A DNA stretch of 64,000 bases from Streptomyces roseofulvus. GTDB lineage: Bacteria > Actinomycetota > Actinomycetes > Streptomycetales > Streptomycetaceae. The notes beneath the pieces are model-generated. The model had not been told where the DNA came from. It ran no database searches and was given only the letters and a program-made list of their open reading frames with translations. A program made the position numbers and the translations under genes. The stretch spans positions 3,968,001-4,032,000 of the forward strand of contig NZ_BAAAWE010000001.1 of the NCBI RefSeq assembly GCF_039534915.1, in the 5' to 3' direction. Position 1 is the stretch's first letter, and each line of letters opens with the position of its first letter. Below, in pieces: positions 58,747-64,000 of this stretch.

Positions 58747-59393
58747 CGGTCCTCACCCCGGACCAGGCTGCCGACGCGGCCGAGGTGGCGGCGGACGGCG
58801 GCGGCGGCGCCCTCCGCGTCGCCGGCGCGCAGGCGGTCGAGGATCTCGGCGTGCTCGGCGATGTTCTGGGCGACCCGGTCGGGGTGGGCCTGCATCACGG
58901 CGACGCCCATGCGGAGCTGACGGTCGCGGAGCTGGTCGTAGAGGCGGGCCAGGATCTGGTTGCCGGCGTGCCGGACGATCTCGGCGTGGAAGCAGCGGTC
59001 GGTGACGGCGACCTCGCCGAGGTCTCCCTCTCCTGCCTGCCGCTGCTGCTCCTCCAGGAGTTCTTCGAGGCGGGTGAGGAGCGCGGGCGGGGCGGGGACG
59101 GCCTTGCGGACGGCGAACTCCTCGACGAGGAGCCGGGTCTCGACGACGTCGGCGATCTCCTGGGCGGAGACGGCGAGGACGAGGGCGCCCTTCTTCGGGT
59201 AGAGCTTCAGCAGCCCTTCCATCTCCAGCTTGAGCAGCGCCTCGCGGACGGGGGTGCGGGACACGCCCACGGCCTGGGCCAGCTCCCCCTCGGTGAGCAG
59301 GGTCCCGCCCTCGTAACGGCGGTCGAGGACCGCCCGCTTGACGTGGCTGTAGACCCGTTCGGCGGCGGGCGGCTGCTTGAGCGCTGAGGGCAT
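58743..59393 (-). CDS. GntR family (FadR/FCD subfamily) transcriptional regulator
   Basis: A 216-residue regulator. Residues about 8-75 are a winged helix (ERVYSHVKRAVLDRRYEGG, ELAQAVGVSRTPVREALLKL). The rest is an FCD helical domain with metal-binding residues in DRCFHAEIVRHAGN and NIAEHAEILDRL. It likely binds an organic acid and controls the overlapping MFS gene and itself. The ATG at 59393 is chosen; a GTG six bases earlier is possible. A dyad lies just upstream (59402-59421). Confidence 0.92.
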   Translation of the reverse strand: MPSALKQPPAAERVYSHVKRAVLDRRYEGGTLLTEGELAQAVGVSRTPVREALLKLEMEGLLKLYPKKGALVLAVSAQEIADVVETRLLVEEFAVRKAVPAPPALLTRLEELLEEQQRQAGEGDLGEVAVTDRCFHAEIVRHAGNQILARLYDQLRDRQLRMGVAVMQAHPDRVAQNIAEHAEILDRLRAGDAEGAAAAVRRHLGRVGSLVRGEDR

Positions 59394-59401
59394 GCGCACA
59401 G

Positions 59402-59421
59402 CATAGATACATCAGGTATGC
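59402..59421. promoter_or_regulatory. Candidate GntR operator
   Basis: The sequence CATAGATACATCAGGTATGC contains ATAC-N5-GTAT (59407-59419), and arms CATA/TATG flank it. It is 9-28 bases before the regulator start, the expected place for an autoregulatory FCD-type GntR site. Confidence 0.55.
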
Positions 59422-59452
59422 GTCTGACAGCCGCGTCCGCATCCTGGACTCC

Positions 59453-59920
59453 TTACAGGCGGAAGTCGTAGTAGTCCGCCCCGCCGACGAGGACCGAGGT
59501 GAAGTGGACGGGCAGCCCGTCGGGCCGCCGCGGCACCTCCTGCGAGGTCCGCCGCGTGAACCCGAGCGAGAGGCCGGGGACGTAGGGGTCCTCCCCGTCG
59601 GCGTCCCGGGCGTCGAGCCCGGCGAGGAGGTCGTCGGCGGGGGTCGCGAAGACGTCCCGCCCGTCGAGCAGGACGCGGGAGGTACCGCTCCGCCCCTCGC
59701 CCGGCCACCACAACTCGACGGCGGTGACCCGGTCGTCCTCCTCCAGCAGCACCTCGACCCCGATCCCGCCGCAGGACGCGGACACCCTCCCCCGGCACGT
59801 GCCCGGCCGGACGCGGCTCCGCGCCCCGTCCCAGGGCGCGACGGCGGCCACGGCCTCGTCGAAGGTCATGCCGAGCCGTACGGGCCCGACGCCGTGCGGC
59901 GGTTCGAGTCGGAGTTCCAT
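59453..59920 (-). CDS. Conserved protein of unknown function
   Basis: A 155-residue cytoplasmic protein. It begins MELRLEPPHGVGPVRLGMTF, a start shared by small actinobacterial proteins, and has beta-rich sections (VEVLLEEDDRVTAVELWWPG). No family name is recognised. It lies between the bkd E2 gene and the GntR gene on the same strand, 52 bases before the GntR upstream dyad region. A parS site separates it from the E2 gene. Codon bias and length support a real gene. Confidence 0.8.
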   Translation of the reverse strand: MELRLEPPHGVGPVRLGMTFDEAVAAVAPWDGARSRVRPGTCRGRVSASCGGIGVEVLLEEDDRVTAVELWWPGEGRSGTSRVLLDGRDVFATPADDLLAGLDARDADGEDPYVPGLSLGFTRRTSQEVPRRPDGLPVHFTSVLVGGADYYDFRL

Positions 59921-59965
59921 GGCGCACAGCAGAACATCCGGTGGTGGACGGACGCCACCACCGGA

Positions 59966-59981
59966 TGTTTCACGTGAAACA
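59966..59981. other. parS site (ParB binding), copy 2
   Basis: A second exact TGTTTCACGTGAAACA palindrome, 10.8 kb from the first, in the 75-bp gap between the bkdC stop and the hypothetical gene start. Two identical 16-bp sites in 11 kb cannot be chance and indicate an origin-proximal parS cluster. Confidence 0.92.
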
Positions 59982-59995
59982 CGCCAACCGGACGA

Positions 59996-61399
59996 TCAGG
60001 CCCAGGTGATGAGCCTCTTCGGCTGTTCCAGGATCGCGGCCACGTCGGCCAGGAACTTGGAGCCGAGCTCGCCGTCGACCAGGCGGTGGTCGAAGGAGAG
60101 CGCCAGCGTCGTGACCTGACGCGGCTTCACCTTGCCCTTGTGGACCCACGGCTGGAGCTTGATCGCGCCGACCGCGAGGATCGCGGACTCGCCGGGGTTG
60201 AGGATCGGCGTACCGGTGTCGACGCCGAAGACGCCGACGTTGGTGATGGTGAAGGTGCCGCCCTGCATCGCCGCCGGGGTCGTCTTGCCCTCGCGGGCGG
60301 TGGCGACGAGCTCGCTCAGGGACCGCGAGAGCTGGGGCAGGGTCTGGGCGTGCGCGTCCTTGATGTTCGGCACGATCAGACCGCGCGGGGTGGCCGCGGC
60401 GATGCCCAGGTTCACGTAGTGCTTGAGGACGATCTCCTGCGCCGCCTCGTCCCAGGCCGCGTTGATCTCCGGGTTGCGCTTGACGGCGACCAGGACGGCC
60501 TTGGCGATGAGGAGGAGCGGGTTGACCCGCAGGCCCGCCATGTCCTTGTCGGACTTGAGCTCCTCGACCAGCTTCATCGTGCGCGTGATGTCGAAGGTCA
60601 CGAACTCGGTGACGTGCGGGGCGGTGAAGGCCGAGCCGACCATCGCCGCCGCCGTGGCCTTGCGGACGCCCTTGATCGGGACCCGGGTCTCCCGCGCGTC
60701 GCCGGCGGCGACGGCGACGGGCGCCTGGACCGGGGCGGCGGGAGCGGCGGGGGCCGGAGCCGGGGCCTGCGGGGCGGCCGGCGCCTGGACCGGTGCCGCG
60801 GGGGCGGCCGGGGCGGCGGCGCGGTGCACGTCCTCGCGGGTGATGACCCCGTCCGGGCCGGTCGCGACGACCGCCGCCAGGTCCACGCCGAGGTCCTTGG
60901 CGAGCTTGCGCACCGGCGGCTTGGCGAGCGGCCTGGGCGCGGCGGTCACGGTGCCGTGCCCGTTCAGCTGCTCGGGGACCACCGCGACGGGCGCGGCGGA
61001 CGCGGTCTTGCGGGCGCGGCGCTTGGTGGAGCTGGCGGCCACGCCGTAGCCGACGAGGACCGGCTGGCGGCCCTGCGGCTCCTCGGCCTCCGGCGCGGGC
61101 GCCGGGGTCTCGACGGGTGCCGGAGCGGCCGCGGCCGGGGCCTCGGCGGGCGCGCCGCCGCCGACGTTCACCGAGATGATGACCTGGCCGACGTCGACCG
61201 TGGTGCCCTCGGGGAAGACCAGCTCGTGGACGGTGCCGTCGAAGGGGATCGGCAGCTCGACGGCGGCCTTGGCCGTCTCGACCTCGCAGACGACCTGCCC
61301 GTCGGTGACGGTGTCACCGGGCTGGACGTACCACTTGAGGATCTCGGCCTCGGTGAGGCCCTCGCCCACGTCGGGCATCTTGAATTCGCGGATCGTCAT
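59996..61399 (-). CDS. bkdC: Branched-chain 2-oxoacid dehydrogenase E2 (dihydrolipoamide acyltransferase)
   Basis: A 467-residue E2. Residues 1-78 are a lipoyl domain with the lipoylated Lys44 in EVETAKAAVELP. An Ala/Pro-rich linker follows, then an E1/E3-binding domain (about 155-190, VRKLAKDLGVDLAAVVATGP), a second Ala/Pro linker and the catalytic domain (about 235-467) ending LSFDHRLVDGELGSKFL with the His and Asp of the acyltransferase site. It is the core of the multienzyme complex. The last gene of the E1alpha-E1beta-E2 operon, 13 bases after E1beta. No E3 gene is in the window; a shared E3 is elsewhere. Confidence 0.94.
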   Translation of the reverse strand: MTIREFKMPDVGEGLTEAEILKWYVQPGDTVTDGQVVCEVETAKAAVELPIPFDGTVHELVFPEGTTVDVGQVIISVNVGGGAPAEAPAAAAPAPVETPAPAPEAEEPQGRQPVLVGYGVAASSTKRRARKTASAAPVAVVPEQLNGHGTVTAAPRPLAKPPVRKLAKDLGVDLAAVVATGPDGVITREDVHRAAAPAAPAAPVQAPAAPQAPAPAPAAPAAPVQAPVAVAAGDARETRVPIKGVRKATAAAMVGSAFTAPHVTEFVTFDITRTMKLVEELKSDKDMAGLRVNPLLLIAKAVLVAVKRNPEINAAWDEAAQEIVLKHYVNLGIAAATPRGLIVPNIKDAHAQTLPQLSRSLSELVATAREGKTTPAAMQGGTFTITNVGVFGVDTGTPILNPGESAILAVGAIKLQPWVHKGKVKPRQVTTLALSFDHRLVDGELGSKFLADVAAILEQPKRLITWA

Positions 61400-61412
61400 G
61401 GTCGTGCTCTCC

Positions 61413-62393
61413 TCAGTACGCCAGCGAGCGGTCGACGGCGTCGAGCACGCGGTCCAGGCCCGGCAGGTACTCCTCCTCCAGGCGCGCCGGCGGGTACGGC
61501 GCGTGGTAGCCGCCGACCCGCAGGACGGGGGCCTCCAGGTGGTAGAAGCAGCGCTCGGTGATCCGGGCGGCGATCTCCGCGCCGGAGCCGAAGAACACCG
61601 GGGCCTCGTGGACGACGACCAGCCGGCCGGTCTTCTCGACCGAGGTCTGGATGGTGTCGAAGTCGAGCGGGGAGATCGACCGGAGGTCGACGACCTCGAC
61701 CGACTTGCCCTCCTCGGCGGCGGCCGCGGCCGCCTCCAGGCAGGTCTTCACCATGGGGCCGTACGCGACCAGCGTGAGGTCGGTGCCCTCGCGGGCCACC
61801 CGGGCCTTGTGGAGCTCGCCGGGGATGGCCTCGGTGTCGAGCTCGCCCTTGTCCCAGTAGCGGCGCTTGGGCTCGAAGAAGATGACCGGGTCGTCGCTCT
61901 GGATGGCCTGCTGGAGCATCCAGTAGGCGTCGGAGGAGTTCGCCGGGGTGACGACCTTGAGGCCCGCGACGTGCGCGAAGAGCGACTCGGGGGACTCGGA
62001 GTGGTGCTCGACGGCGCCGATGCCGCCGCCGTAGGGGATGCGGATGACGACCGGCATCTTCACGGTGCCGAGCGAGCGGGCCCGCATCTTCGCCAGCTGG
62101 GTGACGATCTGGTCGTACGCCGGGAAGACGAAGCCGTCGAACTGGATCTCCACGACGGGGCGGTAGCCGCGCAGGGCGAGGCCGATCGCGGTGCCGACGA
62201 TGCCGGACTCGGCGAGCGGGGTGTCGATGACCCGGTCCTCGCCGAAGTCCTTCTGGAGGCCGTCGGTGATGCGGAAGACACCGCCGAGCTTGCCGACGTC
62301 GAGGCCCATGACGACGACCTTGGGGTCGGTCTCCAGGGCCTTGCGCAGCGACTCGTTGAGCGCCTTGGCGAGGGGAAGCTTCTGAACAGCCAT
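61413..62393 (-). CDS. bkdB: Branched-chain 2-oxoacid dehydrogenase E1 beta subunit
   Basis: A 326-residue transketolase-like beta subunit. VMGLDVGKLGGVFRITDGLQ, TPLAESGIVGTAIGLALRGY, VIRIPYGGGIGAVEHHSESP and VVHEAPVFFGSGAEIAARI are conserved in BCKDH E1beta. With E1alpha it forms an alpha2beta2 thiamine enzyme that decarboxylates branched 2-oxo acids from Val, Leu and Ile, supplying branched acyl-CoA starters for fatty acids and polyketides. It starts two bases after the E1alpha stop. The assignment to branched-chain rather than pyruvate substrate rests on Streptomyces having a homodimeric pyruvate E1. Confidence 0.94.
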   Translation of the reverse strand: MAVQKLPLAKALNESLRKALETDPKVVVMGLDVGKLGGVFRITDGLQKDFGEDRVIDTPLAESGIVGTAIGLALRGYRPVVEIQFDGFVFPAYDQIVTQLAKMRARSLGTVKMPVVIRIPYGGGIGAVEHHSESPESLFAHVAGLKVVTPANSSDAYWMLQQAIQSDDPVIFFEPKRRYWDKGELDTEAIPGELHKARVAREGTDLTLVAYGPMVKTCLEAAAAAAEEGKSVEVVDLRSISPLDFDTIQTSVEKTGRLVVVHEAPVFFGSGAEIAARITERCFYHLEAPVLRVGGYHAPYPPARLEEEYLPGLDRVLDAVDRSLAY

Positions 62394-62395
62394 GA

Positions 62396-63577
62396 TTACT
62401 CGGCCTCTCCGTCCGCGAAGGACGCCTGGTAGGCGGCGAACTGCGCGCGCTCCTCGTCGACGAGCGCGTGCCCGTCCGCGTAGGTGTGGTCGAACATCGC
62501 CATGTGCTCGGGTACGGGCATGGCGCGGACGACCTCGCGGACGTGCTTGCCGAGGGCCTCGCTCTCGGCCTCCAGCTCCTCGAAGAAGGCCGCGTCGGCG
62601 TGGCCCTCGTTCTCCATGTACGCGCGCAGCCGGAGGATCGGGTCCTTCGCCTCCCACGCCTCGCGCTCCGCGTCGCGGCGGTAGCGGGTCGGGTCGTCGG
62701 AGGTGGTGTGGGCGGCCATCCGGTAGGTGAACGCCTCGATCAGGGTGGGGCCCTCGCCGCGGCGGGCGCGCTCCAGCGCCGACCGGGTGACGGCCAGGCA
62801 CGCGAGGACGTCGTTGCCGTCGACGCGGACGCCGGGGAAGCCGAAGCCGCGGGCGCGCTGGTAGAGCGGGACGCGGGTCTGCTTCTCGATGGGCTCGGAG
62901 ATCGCCCACTGGTTGTTCTGGCAGAAGAAGACGACCGGGGCGTTGTAGACCGCGGAGAAGACGAACGACTCGTTGACGTCGCCCTGGCTGGACGCGCCGT
63001 CGCCGAAGTAGGCGAGCACCGCGGAGTCGGCGCCGTCCTTGGCGATGCCCATGGCGTAGCCGGTGGCGTGCAGGGTCTGCGAGCCGAGGACGATCGTGTA
63101 CAGGTGGAAGTTGTTGCTGTTCGGGTCCCAGCCGCCGTTGTTCACGCCGCGGAACATGCCCAGCAGGTTGGTCGGGTCGACGCCGCGGCACCAGGCCACG
63201 CCGTGCTCCCGGTACGTCGGGAAGACGTAGTCGTCGTCGCGCAGGGCCCGGCCGGAGCCGATCTGGGCGGCCTCCTGGCCGAGCAGCGAGGCCCACAGGC
63301 CCAGCTCGCCCTGACGCTGCAGGGCGGTCGCCTCGGCGTCGAAGCGACGGGTGAGAACCATGTCGCGGTAGAGACCGCGCAGCTCCTCGGCGCTCAGGTC
63401 GATGTCGTAGTCGGGGTGCTGGACGCGCTCGCCCTCGGGCGTCAGCAGCTGAACGAGCTCGGGCTCCCCGGCCGGGGCCTGGTCGGCCTTCTTGGCTCCG
63501 GCGCTGGCGCCGGTGGTGCGCTTGGCGCCGCTGCTGCGTCGCGTCGTCTTGCGCGCGGCAGTGCTCTCCACGGTCAC
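62396..63577 (-). CDS. bkdA: Branched-chain 2-oxoacid dehydrogenase E1 alpha subunit
   Basis: A 393-residue alpha subunit starting at GTG. The thiamine diphosphate motif runs from GDGASSQGDVNESF (G192-D193-G194) to N221-N222 in FFCQNNQWAIS. The phosphorylation-loop region reads FTYRMAAHTTSDDPTRYR, typical of BCKDH E1alpha. The first 35 residues are Lys/Arg/Ser/Thr/Ala-rich and absent from many homologues. It leads the E1alpha-E1beta-E2 operon and is divergent from a response regulator gene across a 342-bp gap with an AT-rich palindrome. Confidence 0.94.
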   Translation of the reverse strand: MTVESTAARKTTRRSSGAKRTTGASAGAKKADQAPAGEPELVQLLTPEGERVQHPDYDIDLSAEELRGLYRDMVLTRRFDAEATALQRQGELGLWASLLGQEAAQIGSGRALRDDDYVFPTYREHGVAWCRGVDPTNLLGMFRGVNNGGWDPNSNNFHLYTIVLGSQTLHATGYAMGIAKDGADSAVLAYFGDGASSQGDVNESFVFSAVYNAPVVFFCQNNQWAISEPIEKQTRVPLYQRARGFGFPGVRVDGNDVLACLAVTRSALERARRGEGPTLIEAFTYRMAAHTTSDDPTRYRRDAEREAWEAKDPILRLRAYMENEGHADAAFFEELEAESEALGKHVREVVRAMPVPEHMAMFDHTYADGHALVDEERAQFAAYQASFADGEAE

Positions 63578-63919
63578 GTGCGTGCTCCTCCGTCGGTCCG
63601 GCCCCCGGGTTCGCCGGTAAGGCCAGTGCGGCTCTCCGCCTTATCCGTACCCTGCGCACGGGGTGGGTGCGACGCGGCCGGGGTCGGCGTGACAGGTGTC
63701 CCGGCGAGCGCCGTCGTAAGGCACGTTACCCATAGCGCGGCATTCCTGCGAAACCCCACTTGACCTGCGATTTTGCTTGGATTTCCAAGTAAATCGAGAA
63801 AAGCGGGAGCTCACCCAGGTCAGCGCGCTGAGCAGCGGCCCGACACCGTCGTCGGAACATCCGGCACCGTAACCTGCGTACCCCGGGCACCGGAAGAGCC
63901 AATATGTGAGACTGGCTGC
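63578..63919. promoter_or_regulatory. 342-bp divergent control region of the bkd operon and the response regulator
   Basis: No gene is seen. An AT-rich patch stands out in the GC-rich surroundings at about 63766-63805. In it, CTTGGATTTCCAAG (63776-63789) has 6-bp arms CTTGGA/TCCAAG around TT and is flanked by GATTTTG and TAAATC. This fits an Lrp/AsnC-type operator such as used by BkdR, known to control bkd genes in Streptomyces. Promoters for both directions must lie here. Confidence 0.55.
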
Positions 63920-64000
63920 GTGCGCGAAGAAGGAAAAATCCGGGTATTTCTGCTGGATGACCATGAAGTCGTCCGGCGCGGCGTCCACGAGTTGCTTTCC
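63920..64000 (+). CDS. Response regulator, N-terminal fragment cut by window edge
   Basis: Twenty-seven codons are visible from GTG at 63920 to the right edge. They read REEGKIRVFLLDDHEVVRRG, then VHELLS: the first strand and helix of a receiver domain with the acidic pair DD (residues 13-14) and DHEVVRRG typical of NarL/LuxR-type response regulators. The phosphorylation site and output domain lie outside the window. Its position next to a bkd operon recalls the orphan response regulator beside bkd genes in S. coelicolor. Confidence 0.85.
   Translation, partial: MREEGKIRVFLLDDHEVVRRGVHELLS

Noticed and set aside
57442..58920. Long plus-strand frame antisense to the MFS gene
   Set aside because: Extremely Gly/Glu/Asp/Val-rich, with no motif. 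The minus strand encodes 12 clear membrane segments.

Overview
The window is chromosomal DNA of a Streptomyces or very close relative. The support is very high GC with strong G/C third-codon bias, many GTG starts, streptomycete families (DUF397/XRE pair, mycothiol-dependent maleylpyruvate isomerase family, SpoIIE phosphatase fused to an anti-sigma-type kinase, T7SS-linked Rhs toxin), and two perfect copies of the palindrome TGTTTCACGTGAAACA, which matches the streptomycete ParB site parS. Because parS clusters around the origin, the window is probably origin-proximal core chromosome. From memory, metG, aspS, a bkd cluster and an orphan response regulator lie in a similar order in S. coelicolor, but I could not check this.

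Layout. 0-6 kb: 3' part of a flavin monooxygenase with its FMN reductase, a universal stress protein, a VOC protein, a DrrAB-like drug exporter and a RidA homologue. 6-13 kb: membrane and lipoproteins, an exonuclease-endonuclease-phosphatase (EEP) membrane protein, a FUSC-type exporter and an APC permease. 13-20 kb: PhoX phosphatase with a likely PHO box, a VWA protein with a large acidic repeat region, and metG. 19.6-24.8 kb: secreted proteins, a DoxX-like protein and an XRE/DUF397 pair. 25-32 kb: a helix-turn-helix/zinc-ribbon protein, then an accessory module of SseB-like protein, helical protein, WXG-headed Rhs polymorphic toxin and Imm50-like immunity protein. 32-33 kb: acetyltransferase and VapBC-like toxin-antitoxin. 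33-45 kb: aspS, SpoIIE-type regulator, metallo-beta-lactamase fold protein, AI-2E transporter, pirin, SseB, acyl-CoA dehydrogenase, M18 aminopeptidase. 45-51 kb: NHL/thioredoxin protein, wall-anchored surface protein, membrane protein, LURP-one protein, cystathionine gamma-synthase-like enzyme. 51-54.5 kb: a four-gene WXG/ESX-like operon. 54.5-60 kb: double SUKH protein, nitrilase-family hydrolase, mycothiol-dependent enzyme, GntR regulator with MFS transporter. 60-64 kb: branched-chain 2-oxoacid dehydrogenase E1alpha-E1beta-E2, with the start of a divergent response regulator at the right edge.

The most unusual content is the Rhs toxin-immunity module, whose toxin tip and immunity gene have visibly more A/T-ending codons than the rest, and the WXG operon 20 kb away. 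Both point to type VII secretion substrates, although no secretion core gene is present. There are also several clear palindromic operator candidates, a dispersed intergenic inverted-repeat family, five convincing hairpin terminators and further weaker hairpins. No rRNA, tRNA, CRISPR array or insertion sequence was seen. Coordinates were read by eye from the sequence; family names come from motif recognition, not database searches.
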